Assembly (NCBI RefSeq): GCF_006716315.1 | Contig: NZ_VFOV01000001.1 | Coordinates: 1,752,501-1,816,500 of the forward strand | Source of the DNA: Nocardioides albertanoniae | Lineage (GTDB): Bacteria > Actinomycetota > Actinomycetes > Propionibacteriales > Nocardioidaceae | Reading direction: 5' to 3' | DNA length: 64,000 nt | Shown here: positions 26,950-35,691 of the stretch, piece by piece | How the letters are laid out: the number at the start of each line of letters is the position of its first letter | Position numbering within the stretch: the first letter of the stretch is position 1 | Notes under the pieces: model-generated | The model's database searches: none | Told to the model about the DNA's origin: nothing | Seen by the model: only the letters and a program-made list of their open reading frames with translations | Translations under genes and position numbers: made by a program

Positions 26950-29909
26950 TGCACGATGACGTACACCTCACCGAGGGGCGAGTGAGCCGGGTGCTCAAGG
27001 AGCGCCTGTGGCCGGCGGTCCACACCGCCTCGGCGCCCGTGAGCGTCGAGTGGCACGAGCTGCCCGGGGAGCCGATCGCTCCGACCGAAGGGCTGGCGCT
27101 GACGTACGAGCCCTTCGAGGTCGGCAGCGACTGGGGCCCGGCCTGGGGGACCGCCTGGTTCCGGATCACCGGGTCGGTGCCGGCGGAGTGGGCCGGCAGG
27201 CGGGTGGAGCTGGTCTGCGACCTCGGCTTCGACGTCAACATGCCCGGCTTCCAGTGCGAGGGGCTGGTCTACACGCCTGACGGCGAGCCGATCAAGAGCC
27301 TCAACCCGCGCAACCAGTGGGTGCTGGTCGCCGATGAGGCCGAGGGCGGCGAGCGGATCGAGCTCTTCCTGGAGGCCGCGGCCAACCCGGTGCTGCTCGA
27401 CTACCACCCCTTCCTCCCCACCCAGGAGGGCGACATCGAGACCTCCTCGAAGAAGAAGCTCTACACGACCCGCAGGATCGAGCTCGCCGTCTTCGAGAAG
27501 GACGTCTTCGAGCTCTGCCTCGACCTGGAGACGCTCCACGAGCTGCAGGTCGAGCTGCCCGAGGGGCCGCGGAAGTCACGGATCCTGCAGGCGATCGACG
27601 ACGCACTCGACCGGGTCGACCTGCAGCGGATCGCGGAGACGGCTGTTTCGGCTCGGGAGGCGCTGACCGAGGTGCTCGAGGCGACCGCCCACGACTCCGC
27701 CCACCAGATCTCCGCGATCGGCCATGCCCACATCGACTCCGCCTGGCTGTGGCCGGTGCGCGAGACGATCCGCAAGGTCGCGCGCACCACCTCCTCGATG
27801 ACCGAGCTGCTCGGCGAGGACCCCGACTTCCGCTACGGGATGTCGTCGGCCCAGCAGTACGCCTGGGTCAAGGAGCATCGCCCCGAGGTCTATGCGGGCG
27901 TCAAGGCCGCTGTGGCCGAGGGCCGGTTCATCCCGTTGGGCGGCATGTGGGTCGAGTCCGACACCACGATGCCGTCGGGGGAGTCGCTGGTGCGGCAGTT
28001 CCTCTACGGCCAGCGGTTCTTCGAGAGCGAGTTCGGGATCCGTTGCCAGGGCGTGTGGCTGCCCGACTCCTTCGGCTATTCGCCCGCCCTGCCGCAGCTG
28101 ATGAAGCGAGCCGGGTTCGAGTGGTTCTTCACCCAGAAGATCTCCTGGAACCAGGTCAACAAGTTCCCGCACCACACCTTCGAGTGGGAGGGCATCGACG
28201 GATCGCGCATCCTGAGCCACTTCCCGCCGATGGACACCTACAACTCCCGGCTCTCCGGCGAGGAGGTCGCCAAGGCGTCGCGGCAGTTCCGCGAGAACCG
28301 GTTGGCCACCGGGTCGATCGCGCCGGTCGGCTGGGGCGACGGGGGTGGCGGTACGACCCGCGAGATGGCCGGCAAGGCCCGTCGACTGGCCGATCTGGAG
28401 GGCTCGGCGCAGGTGTCGTGGCGCCACCCCGACGAGTTCTTCGAGAAGGCGCGCGCGGAGCTGCCAGAGCCGCCGGTGTGGGTCGGTGAGCTCTACCTCG
28501 AGCTCCACCGCGCCACCCTCACCTCCCAGCACCTCACCAAGCAGGGCAACCGGCGCTGCGAGCACCTGCTGGTCGAGGCCGAGCTGTGGTCGGCGACCGC
28601 GTCTGTTCGTGGCCTGCTCGACTACCCCTACGACGAGCTGGACGCGCTGTGGCAGCAGATCCTGCTGCAGCAGTTCCACGACATCCTGCCCGGCACGTCC
28701 ATCGCCTGGGTCCACCGCGAGGCGGCCGCTCACTACGCCCGGGTCGCCGAGGCTGCCGAGGCTCTCATCGCCAAGGCGGTCACCGCGCTCGCCGGCGAGG
28801 GAACCGTCGCGCTGCGTGCCGACGGTCGCGCCGGGTCCGTCCTGGCGGCCGAGCCCGTGGCGGCGGTCTCCGTGGTCGAGCAGGACGAGACGTACGTCTT
28901 GGGGAACGACCTCGTCGAGGTCACCGTCTCCGCCGAGGGCCTGATCACCTCGGCGGTCGACCTGGCGACGGGGCGCGACGCGATCCCGGCCGGGGCCGAG
29001 GCCAACCTGCTCCAGCTCCACCAGGACTTCCCGAACATGTGGGACGCCTGGGACGTGGACCGCTTCTACCGCAACCGGGTCACCGACCTGCGCGAGGTCA
29101 CCTCGATCAAGATCACCGAGGACGGGCTGGTCGTCGAGCGGCCGATCTCGCCGGAGTCGACCACCACGCAGACGCTGTCGCTCGCGCCCGGATCGCGGGT
29201 GCTCGAGATCGCCCAGAGCACCGAGTGGCACGAGACCGAGAAGTTCCTCAAGGTCGCCTTCCCGCTCGACGTGAAGGCCGAGCAGACGCTCGCCGAGACC
29301 CAGTTCGGCTACCACCGCCGCCCGACCCACACCAACACCTCCTGGGAGGCGGCGAAGTTCGAGACCTCGATGCACCGCTGGGTGCTGGCATCCGAGCCTG
29401 GGTTCGGGGTCGCGCTGGTCAACGACTCGACGTACGGCTTCGACGTCACTCGTCCTTCGGCGCTGACCACGGAGGTGCGGCTCTCGCTGCTGCGGGCGCC
29501 GCGTTTCCCCGACCCGGAGACCGACCAGGGTGTGCAGACACATCGCTACGGGCTGGTCATCGGCGCTGACGTCGCGGCCGCGACGGACGCGGGGGCGGCA
29601 CTCAACACGCCGCCTCGCCAGATCGCCGGCGCTGAGGCTGTCGAGCCGCTGGTGACCGTCTCCGGCGAAGGCCTGGTGGTCTCGAGCGTGAAGCTCGCCG
29701 CCGACCGCTCCGGCGACCTGGTCGTACGTGTCTACGAGTCCACCGGTGCGCGTACGCAGGGGGAGCTGCGCGTCGCCGAGAGCTTCGAGCGGGTCGAGGA
29801 GATCTCGCTCGTGGAGGATCCGATCGCTGAGGTGAGCGCCGACGGCGGTGTCGTCGCGCTCAGTCTCGGGGCGTTCGAGGTCCGCACCCTGAGGTTCCAC
29901 CGCAACTAA
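26949..29909 (+). CDS. GH38 alpha-mannosidase
   Basis: A 986-residue zinc-dependent retaining alpha-mannosidase. Zn ligands are visible in GHAHIDSAWLWP (His261, Asp263) and the nucleophile is Asp373 in VWLPDSFGYSPALPQLMKR. The order is an N-terminal beta domain (to ~240), catalytic domain, helical domain and C-terminal beta domain, as in bacterial and vacuolar GH38 enzymes. It should remove alpha-1,3/1,6 (and other) mannose residues inside the cell, complementing GH92. The ATG shares one base with the GH92 stop (TGATG). No signal peptide is seen. Confidence 0.93.
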   Translation: MHDDVHLTEGRVSRVLKERLWPAVHTASAPVSVEWHELPGEPIAPTEGLALTYEPFEVGSDWGPAWGTAWFRITGSVPAEWAGRRVELVCDLGFDVNMPGFQCEGLVYTPDGEPIKSLNPRNQWVLVADEAEGGERIELFLEAAANPVLLDYHPFLPTQEGDIETSSKKKLYTTRRIELAVFEKDVFELCLDLETLHELQVELPEGPRKSRILQAIDDALDRVDLQRIAETAVSAREALTEVLEATAHDSAHQISAIGHAHIDSAWLWPVRETIRKVARTTSSMTELLGEDPDFRYGMSSAQQYAWVKEHRPEVYAGVKAAVAEGRFIPLGGMWVESDTTMPSGESLVRQFLYGQRFFESEFGIRCQGVWLPDSFGYSPALPQLMKRAGFEWFFTQKISWNQVNKFPHHTFEWEGIDGSRILSHFPPMDTYNSRLSGEEVAKASRQFRENRLATGSIAPVGWGDGGGGTTREMAGKARRLADLEGSAQVSWRHPDEFFEKARAELPEPPVWVGELYLELHRATLTSQHLTKQGNRRCEHLLVEAELWSATASVRGLLDYPYDELDALWQQILLQQFHDILPGTSIAWVHREAAAHYARVAEAAEALIAKAVTALAGEGTVALRADGRAGSVLAAEPVAAVSVVEQDETYVLGNDLVEVTVSAEGLITSAVDLATGRDAIPAGAEANLLQLHQDFPNMWDAWDVDRFYRNRVTDLREVTSIKITEDGLVVERPISPESTTTQTLSLAPGSRVLEIAQSTEWHETEKFLKVAFPLDVKAEQTLAETQFGYHRRPTHTNTSWEAAKFETSMHRWVLASEPGFGVALVNDSTYGFDVTRPSALTTEVRLSLLRAPRFPDPETDQGVQTHRYGLVIGADVAAATDAGAALNTPPRQIAGAEAVEPLVTVSGEGLVVSSVKLAADRSGDLVVRVYESTGARTQGELRVAESFERVEEISLVEDPIAEVSADGGVVALSLGAFEVRTLRFHRN

Positions 29910-29923
29910 AGGAGAGATCGACC

Positions 29924-30841
29924 ATGTCAGTTCCCCACATCTCACGCAGACGCATGCTCCTCGGCGCCGGCGCCGGCGCCGGTGCCGCAGGCCTCGCGGC
30001 CACCGGCGTCGGCCTGGCCTCCTCGGCCCTCGCGGCGCGCCCACAGGCCTCGCCGACGCTGATGACCGGATATGTCGAGGTCAACAGCCACAGCGTCGGC
30101 AACGTCGCCAAGTACGAGCTGGACGGAGGCGGCAACGTCTTCGACATCGGCCTGATCTTCGCCGCCAACATCAACTACGACGGCCAGCAGGCCTATCTCT
30201 ACAACAACCCCCAGGTGCAGGCGCAGCTCGACGGCGCCGACACCCACATCCGTCCGGCCCAGGCCAAGGGCATCAAGATCCTGCTCTCGGTGCTCGGCAA
30301 CCATCAAGGCGCCGGCTTCGCCAACTTCCCCGACCGTGCGGCGGCCGAGGCGTTCGCCGACCAGCTCGCCGACGTGGTGAACCGCTACGGCCTGGACGGG
30401 ATCGACTTCGACGACGAGTGGGCGGACTACGGCGCCAACGGAACCGGCCAGCCCAACGACTTCTCCTTCGTCTATCTGGTCCAGGCGCTGCGCGAGCGGA
30501 TTCCGGACAAGCTGATCACGCTCTACTACATCGGCCCGACCGCCTCACGGCTCTCCTACGGTGGGGTCAACGCCGGTGACCTGCTCGACCACTCCTGGAA
30601 CCCGTACTACGGCACCTGGGGCGTCCCGGACGTACCCGGCCTCGGCAAGGCCGAGCTCGCCCCTGCGGCGATCGACATCCAGGGCACCCCGTCCTCCACC
30701 GCCGTCAGCCTTGCCTCCCAAACCGTCTCTGAGGGGTACGGGGTGTTCAACACCTACAACCTGGGCTCTGCTGACGCGAGCGGGTATCTCTCCGAGGTCA
30801 CCCGCAAGCTCTACGGGAAGGCGACCCTCTACACGGGCTGA
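29924..30841 (+). CDS. Endo-beta-N-acetylglucosaminidase of the Endo H type (GH18), Tat-exported
   Basis: A 305-residue homologue of Streptomyces plicatus Endo H, which cuts between the two core GlcNAc residues of high-mannose N-glycans. The catalytic motif LDGIDFDDEW places Asp163 and Glu165 where Endo H has Asp130 and Glu132. GNHQGAGFANFP and NPYYGTW are also shared with Endo H as I remember it. The N-terminus SRRRMLLGAG plus a hydrophobic stretch and ALAARP is a Tat signal peptide, so it acts outside the cell. GGAGAG precedes the ATG, 14 bases after the GH38 stop, making it the last gene of the operon. Confidence 0.93.
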   Translation: MSVPHISRRRMLLGAGAGAGAAGLAATGVGLASSALAARPQASPTLMTGYVEVNSHSVGNVAKYELDGGGNVFDIGLIFAANINYDGQQAYLYNNPQVQAQLDGADTHIRPAQAKGIKILLSVLGNHQGAGFANFPDRAAAEAFADQLADVVNRYGLDGIDFDDEWADYGANGTGQPNDFSFVYLVQALRERIPDKLITLYYIGPTASRLSYGGVNAGDLLDHSWNPYYGTWGVPDVPGLGKAELAPAAIDIQGTPSSTAVSLASQTVSEGYGVFNTYNLGSADASGYLSEVTRKLYGKATLYTG

Positions 30842-30874
30842 GGCACATCGCCGAGTCGCCGATCCCGTCGATGC

Positions 30875-30898
30875 TGCCCGCTTGGCCGGAAGCGGGCA
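30875..30898 (+). terminator. Terminator hairpin after the N-glycan operon
   Basis: TGCCCGCTT and AAGCGGGCA form a 9-bp stem with loop GGCCGG, 33 bases after the Endo-H-type gene. No T-run follows. It probably ends the seven-gene operon. Confidence 0.65.
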
Positions 30899-31044
30899 CT
30901 CCGGCCGGCCGAGCCCTCGCCCGGGCAGATCGGGCTGCCTGTCGCCGAGATCAATCCTCATGAGCCGATCGCCTGGCTTGGGGAGTATCGTTCGCGCCCG
31001 GACCGCGGGGACCAGCGGAGACCGGCGGAGGAGAAGAGGGCGTA

Positions 31045-32604
31045 GTGGGTGTCACCAGCGAGGACGGGCGGATCGTCGCCGGCGGTCGCAAGGGGACGTA
31101 CGTACGGCTGGCCGAAGGTTCTCAGGAGCGCCACGTCTCGCGCACCGACCTGGCTCAGCGCCCCGACGACCTCGGCGACCCGATCCTGACCGTCGCGCAC
31201 CTCTCCGACCTGCACGTCTGCGACCACCAGTCACCGGCGCGGGCAGAGGTGCTCGACCGGCTCAAGGACCCTGACACGGCCACCGCCGAGCTGATCGACC
31301 AGGTCGGCACCTACCGGGCCCAGGAGCTGCTGACCGCGCAGGTCGGGGCGGCGATGGTCGAGGCGGTCAACGAGATCAGCGAGGGCCCGGTCGGTGGTGG
31401 CCCGCTCGACCTGGCGATCACCACCGGCGACAGCACCGACAACGGCCAGCTCAACGAGCTCGACTGGTATCTGACGCTGCTCGACGGCGGTCGCCTGACG
31501 CCCGACTCCGGCGACATGCTGCACTACGAGGGCGTCGACGGCCTGCCCGACGAACGCTTCTGGCACCCCGAGGGCGGGGCCTACGACAGGCCGCGCGGCT
31601 ATGGCGGATTCCCGCTCGTGCCGGGGTTGCTGAAGGCGATGCGCCGGGCGATCGACTCGCCCGGGCTGGAGGTGCCGTGGCTGGCGGTCAACGGCAACCA
31701 CGACGCGCTGCTGCAGGGCACCATCCCCACCAACGAGACCATCGCCGAGGTCGCGGTCGGCGCTCTGAAGGCCATCGCGATGCCCGAGCACTGGACCGAC
31801 GAGGCCAAGGTGAAGCTCGTCGCCGGGCTGGTCGCCGGTGACCCCGAGGCGCTCACGATGCTGTCCGAGCTCGACCCCCACGAGGTGACCCCCGACAAGC
31901 GTCGCCGGCAGACCACGCTGCAGGAGTTCATCGACTACCACGTGCACGACGAGGCGAAGCCTGCCGGGCACGGCTTCAGCGCCGGTGGCAAGCCCTACTA
32001 CCGCCACGACGCCAACGACCAGGTCACGTTCGTCGTGCTCGACACGGTCAACCCGGCAGGCGGTTTCGACGGCTCGCTCGACGAGGAGCAGCTCGAGTGG
32101 CTCGACGCAGAGCTTGCCTCCACCGACCGCGACGAGCGGCTCACCGTGATCGCCAGCCACCACGACGTGGCCTCGCTGGTCAACGACATGAACGGTGCCG
32201 GCGGCGGTCGGCGCGTGCTCGGCGACGAGATCGAGCAGACCGTCTCACGACACGAGAGCGCGGTGCTCTGGCTCAACGGCCACACGCATCGCACGGCGGT
32301 CAGGCCGCGCGGATCCTGGTGGGAGGTCACGGCTCCGTCGCTGGTCGACTGGCCCCAGCAGGGGAGGGTGGTCGAGCTGCTCTCCGACGGCGATGTGCTC
32401 ACGATCGCGACCACCATGCTCGATCACGCGGGCCCGGCGCGCTGGAGCGGCGCGATCGACGACGTACGCCATCTGGCTTCGCTGTCTCGCGAGCTGTCCG
32501 CCAACGACTGGCAGGGCCCCAAGGTGCCCTTGGATGAACACCCCGGAGGAGGGTCGGCCAAGGATCGAAATGTGATGCTTCATCTGCTCGATCCGCGCGC
32601 GTAA
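31045..32604 (+). CDS. Metallophosphoesterase, actinobacterial TIGR03767 type
   Basis: A 519-residue calcineurin-like phosphoesterase. The metal-binding motifs appear in order: HLSDLHV (Asp55, His57), TTGDSTDN, NGNHD, ASHHD and NGHTHR. The length and layout match a family common in actinobacteria with unknown substrate. No convincing signal peptide is present at the chosen start. The GTG start has GGAGGAG about 11 bases upstream. It is separated from the mannoside operon by a terminator and about 200 bases, so a functional link is not indicated. Confidence 0.85.
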   Translation: MGVTSEDGRIVAGGRKGTYVRLAEGSQERHVSRTDLAQRPDDLGDPILTVAHLSDLHVCDHQSPARAEVLDRLKDPDTATAELIDQVGTYRAQELLTAQVGAAMVEAVNEISEGPVGGGPLDLAITTGDSTDNGQLNELDWYLTLLDGGRLTPDSGDMLHYEGVDGLPDERFWHPEGGAYDRPRGYGGFPLVPGLLKAMRRAIDSPGLEVPWLAVNGNHDALLQGTIPTNETIAEVAVGALKAIAMPEHWTDEAKVKLVAGLVAGDPEALTMLSELDPHEVTPDKRRRQTTLQEFIDYHVHDEAKPAGHGFSAGGKPYYRHDANDQVTFVVLDTVNPAGGFDGSLDEEQLEWLDAELASTDRDERLTVIASHHDVASLVNDMNGAGGGRRVLGDEIEQTVSRHESAVLWLNGHTHRTAVRPRGSWWEVTAPSLVDWPQQGRVVELLSDGDVLTIATTMLDHAGPARWSGAIDDVRHLASLSRELSANDWQGPKVPLDEHPGGGSAKDRNVMLHLLDPRA

Positions 32605-32736
32605 CACCCTTCCGACACGCCGATATCTAGCGTACGACAGGCGGTCGGGGTTGCGTCGACCAGCGTTCTCCGCTGGACTACCACCATCCAAGTTCACGCA
32701 AGCGGCGTGGATGCAACGCTTTGGAGGAAACAGAAC

Positions 32737-33150
32737 GTGAGCTCGACCGCAGCCACAGGGCCTGCGGACCGGCTGGGCCTCAAGTCCGGCATGGTCATCC
32801 AGGAAATGGGCTGGGACAACGACACTGATGACGACCTTCGAGTCGCCATCGAAGACGCCGTCGACGCAGATCTGGTCGACGGTGACTACGGCAACGTGGT
32901 CGACGCCGTGCTGCTGTGGTGGCGCGATGACGACGGCGATCTCGTCGACGGTCTCGTCGACGCGCTGACCGACCTCGTCGGTGGCGGCGTGATCTGGCTG
33001 TTGACGCCGAAGGTGGGTCGCCCCGGTGCGGTCGACCCGGCTGACGTCGCCGAAGCCGCCCCGGTCGCCGGACTGTCCCAGACAACCACCGCGACTGTGA
33101 GCAAGGACTGGGCCGCGACGCGTCTGCTGGCACCGAAGACCCCTGCCTGA
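32737..33150 (+). CDS. DUF3052 family protein
   Basis: A 137-residue acidic soluble protein of the actinobacterial DUF3052 family, function unknown. It has the segment RLGLKSGMVIQEMGWDND near the N-terminus and a VIWLLTPKVGRPG motif near 85-97. The GTG start at 32737 is fixed by TTGGAGGAAA just upstream; an earlier in-frame GTG at 32707 would lie before that site. In Mycobacterium tuberculosis the family member lies between ahpE and aceE; here the AhpE-like gene is still close downstream but aceE is 19.5 kb upstream. Confidence 0.87.
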   Translation: MSSTAATGPADRLGLKSGMVIQEMGWDNDTDDDLRVAIEDAVDADLVDGDYGNVVDAVLLWWRDDDGDLVDGLVDALTDLVGGGVIWLLTPKVGRPGAVDPADVAEAAPVAGLSQTTTATVSKDWAATRLLAPKTPA

Positions 33151-33206
33151 TGGCGTCGGGTCTCGGCACCGCTGGACACATCCAGGTGTCGTCGGGTGCG
33201 TCCCAC

Positions 33207-33212
33207 TAGACT
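33207..33212 (+). promoter_or_regulatory. Putative -10 element of the acyl-CoA synthetase gene (leaderless)
   Basis: TAGACT is followed by CCCGACG and the GTG start at 33220. No ribosome-binding site lies between, so a leaderless message is likely. This also argues against the longer ORF starting at 33196. Confidence 0.5.
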
Positions 33213-33219
33213 CCCGACG

Positions 33220-34887
33220 GTGTTCTCGACTACCGCTGCCAAGGCGCGCAACGTTGGCTCTGCCGCCCGGATCCTGGCCGGCTCCGGCATCGTCCGTCCG
33301 GTCAATCCGGTAGGTCTCGTACGCACGGGCCTCGCGCTCGCTCGGTGGGGCACCGGCCCCGCGGGCGGGTTCGTCGGGCTGGCGCATCGCTACCCGCACC
33401 GCACCGCGGTGATCGACGAGCTCGGCTCGTTGACCTACGCCGATCTCGAGCGTCGCTCCAACGCGATCGCCCGGGCGCTGGCCGCCCGCGGGATCGGAGA
33501 GGGTGACGGCGTCGCGATCATGTGCCGCAACCACCGCGGTTTCATCGACGCCACCTTGGCGGTCGCGAAGCTCGGCGCCGATGCGCTGTATCTCAACACC
33601 GCCTTCGCCGGACCGCAGCTCGTCAGCGTGCTGGAGCGCGACAAGCCCGCCCTGGTCATCCACGACGAGGAGTTCACCGGGCTGCTCGCCTCGACCTCGG
33701 CCGCTGAGCGGCTGGTCGCCTGGGTCGACTCCGAAGACCCGGGGGAGACGCTCGAGTCGCTGGTCTCCGGTGACTCGCGGCCGGTCACGCCACCGAAGCG
33801 GCACGGCCGGATCGTCATCCTGACCTCCGGCACGACGGGTGCGCCGAAGTCGGCTCCGCGCCAGGAGGCCGGCATCGACGCGGCGATCGCGCTGATGTCG
33901 CGGATGCCGATGAAGGACGGCTGGCGCTGTCACATCGCGGCGCCGCTCTTCCACACCTGGGGGATCGCCCACCTGCTCTTCTCCGAGCTGCTCGGCACCA
34001 CGATGATCCTGCGGCGGCGGTTCGACCCCGAGGACGCGCTGGCCACACTGGAGGCCCACGAGGCCGACTCGTTCGTGGTCATCCCCGTCATGATGCAGCG
34101 CATCCTCTCGCTGCCGGAGGAGAAGCTTGCGGCGTACGACCTGGCGGGCATCTCTTCGCGGCTGAAGGCCGTGGCCTCGTCCGGGTCCGCGCTGCCGGGC
34201 GACCTGGCGCTGGAGTGGATGGACCGGTTCGGCGACACGCTCTACAACATCTACGGCTCGACCGAGGTCTCCTACGCCTCGATCGCCGGCCCGGTCGACC
34301 TGCGGGAGGCGCCGACCTCGGCCGGCAAGCCGCCGTGGGGCACCCAGATGAAGATCCTCGACGGTGACGGCGCAGCGCTGTCCGACGGCGAGGCCGGCCG
34401 CATCTTCGTCGGCAACGGGCTGCTCTTCGAGGGCTACACCAGCGGCGGCGGCAAGGAGGTCGTCGACGGCCTGATGGCCACCGGCGACATCGGGCGTTTC
34501 GGCCCCGACGGCCGGCTCTACATCGAGGGCCGTGACGACGACATGATCGTCTCCGGCGGCGAGAACGTCTTCCCGCAGGAGGTCGAGGACTGTCTGATGC
34601 GCCACCCGCAGGTCTCCGACGCGGCCTGCGTCGGCGTCGACGACGCCGACTTCGGCAAGCGTCTGCGTGGCTTCGTCGTGCTGGTCTCGGGGGCCGACGC
34701 CGACGAGCAGACGCTGAAGGACTGGGTCAAGGACAACCTCGCCCGGTTCAAGGTGCCCCGCGAGATCGTCGTGATCGACGACCTGCCCCGCAACGCGACC
34801 GGCAAGGTGCTCCGCCGCGAGCTGGCCGGCTGGAAGGCCGACTCGGCGAGCGGATTCGACCAGAGCGAGCCGCGAGAGGATGCTTGA
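33220..34887 (+). CDS. AMP-forming acyl-CoA synthetase (fatty acid:CoA ligase family)
   Basis: A 555-residue ANL-superfamily enzyme that activates a carboxylic acid as acyl-AMP and then acyl-CoA. The P-loop-like motif is ILTSGTTGAPK (200-210), with YGSTEVS, TGDIGRFGPDGRLYI and the C-terminal catalytic Lys in RNATGKVLRRE. The chain-length specificity is unknown. It lies 3 bases before the AhpE-like gene, so the two may be cotranscribed. The gene sits between DUF3052 and ahpE, which are closer neighbours in Mycobacterium, so it appears to be an insertion here. Confidence 0.88.
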   Translation: MFSTTAAKARNVGSAARILAGSGIVRPVNPVGLVRTGLALARWGTGPAGGFVGLAHRYPHRTAVIDELGSLTYADLERRSNAIARALAARGIGEGDGVAIMCRNHRGFIDATLAVAKLGADALYLNTAFAGPQLVSVLERDKPALVIHDEEFTGLLASTSAAERLVAWVDSEDPGETLESLVSGDSRPVTPPKRHGRIVILTSGTTGAPKSAPRQEAGIDAAIALMSRMPMKDGWRCHIAAPLFHTWGIAHLLFSELLGTTMILRRRFDPEDALATLEAHEADSFVVIPVMMQRILSLPEEKLAAYDLAGISSRLKAVASSGSALPGDLALEWMDRFGDTLYNIYGSTEVSYASIAGPVDLREAPTSAGKPPWGTQMKILDGDGAALSDGEAGRIFVGNGLLFEGYTSGGGKEVVDGLMATGDIGRFGPDGRLYIEGRDDDMIVSGGENVFPQEVEDCLMRHPQVSDAACVGVDDADFGKRLRGFVVLVSGADADEQTLKDWVKDNLARFKVPREIVVIDDLPRNATGKVLRRELAGWKADSASGFDQSEPREDA

Positions 34888-34890
34888 GCA

Positions 34891-35355
34891 GTGAGCGGAC
34901 TTCAGATCGGCGGGCCTGCCCCGGACTTCACCCTTCGCGACCAGTTCGGCGCCGACGTGACGCTGTCGGACTTCCGGGGCAAGAAGGCGGTGGCGATCTT
35001 CTTCTTCCCGTTCGCCTTCTCCGGTGTGTGCACCGGTGAGATGAGCGGGCTGCGCGACCGCCTCGACGAGTTCGTCACCTTCGACACCGAGGTGCTGGCC
35101 ATCTCATGCGACCCGATGTTCGCGATGCGGCAGTTCGCCGATACCGATCGGCTCAACTTCCCCGTGCTCTCCGACTTCTGGCCGCACGGCGAGGTGGCGA
35201 AGGCCTTCGACGTCTTCAACGACACCAACGGCGCCCCGCGTCGCTCCTCCTACATCGTCGACAAGGAGGGCGTGGTCCGTTGGGCCGTGCACAACGCCAA
35301 CGCCGACGGTCGCGACCTCGACGAGCACCTGCACCACCTCCACGCGGCGGTCTGA
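34891..35355 (+). CDS. ahpE: Peroxiredoxin, AhpE-like
   Basis: A 154-residue thioredoxin-fold peroxidase. The peroxidatic Cys47 lies in FPFAFSGVCTGEM, with the P-x-x-x-T/S-x-x-C pattern in variant form. Another Cys (Cys73 in ISCDP) is in the usual place for a non-resolving residue. AhpE enzymes of actinobacteria reduce hydroperoxides using mycothiol/mycoredoxin-1. Synteny with DUF3052 supports the name. The GTG start follows the ligase stop by three bases, with GAGAGGA about 12 bases upstream. Confidence 0.87.
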   Translation: MSGLQIGGPAPDFTLRDQFGADVTLSDFRGKKAVAIFFFPFAFSGVCTGEMSGLRDRLDEFVTFDTEVLAISCDPMFAMRQFADTDRLNFPVLSDFWPHGEVAKAFDVFNDTNGAPRRSSYIVDKEGVVRWAVHNANADGRDLDEHLHHLHAAV

Positions 35356-35442
35356 CCAGGTAGTTTACGGAGCATCTAAACTCCGTTAACAGACTGGTGA
35401 CACCTCTTGGAAGGTGCCCGGCGGGGGATCTAATCTATAGAT

Positions 35443-35480
35443 GTTGAGCCGCTGACGACCCGAGACGTCGGCGGCTCAAC
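35443..35480 (+). terminator. Hairpin between ahpE and tRNA-Val
   Basis: GTTGAGCCGCTGACG pairs with CGTCGGCGGCTCAAC over 15 bp (one G-U pair) with the loop ACCCGAGA, followed by TTCCATTT. It is a likely terminator for the upstream unit or for an unannotated small RNA from 35360-35442, where smaller hairpins are also visible. Confidence 0.7.
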
Positions 35481-35497
35481 TTCCATTTACGCACCGT

Positions 35498-35526
35498 TTG
35501 GTCTCCGTGGCGCCTGATCGCATACT
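35498..35526 (+). promoter_or_regulatory. Promoter of tRNA-Val
   Basis: TTGGTC (35498-35503) and CATACT (35521-35526) are spaced exactly 17 bases. The expected start site would lie about 8 bases before the tRNA. The geometry is good for a sigma-70-type promoter. Confidence 0.6.
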
Positions 35527-35540
35527 CTTGGGTCGCTTTC

Positions 35541-35616
35541 GGACGCATAGCTCAGCTGGTAGAGCGCCTCCCTTACAAGGAGGATGTCGGGGGTTCGAGT
35601 CCCTCTGCGTCCACCA
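35541..35616 (+). tRNA. tRNA-Val (anticodon UAC)
   Basis: A 76-base cloverleaf with encoded CCA. The acceptor stem pairs GGACGCA with TGCGTCC, the D-arm is GCTCAGCTGGTAGAGC, the anticodon stem CCTCC/GGAGG holds loop CTTACAA with anticodon TAC, and the T-arm is GGGGGTTCGAGTCCCTC. It reads valine codons GUA/GUG. No att-like repeat or integrase is visible beside it. Confidence 0.97.
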
Positions 35617-35691
35617 ACGCTTCGCCCCTGTTTTTCGGGTCCCGGCGGCGTACGCTGGGGCGAGCATCCTCGAGCGACACGGAGCAGATCG

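Noticed and set aside
23830..29909. Very long open frames antisense to the GH92 and GH38 genes
   Set aside because: Same shadow effect; the plus-strand proteins carry intact catalytic motifs.
32245..34605. 786-codon frame antisense to the phosphoesterase, DUF3052 and ligase genes
   Set aside because: Spans three real genes and their intergenic promoters; no domain.
35541..35616. tRNA-Val as an integration site for a mobile element
   Set aside because: No integrase, no repeat of the tRNA 3' end, and ordinary neighbours.
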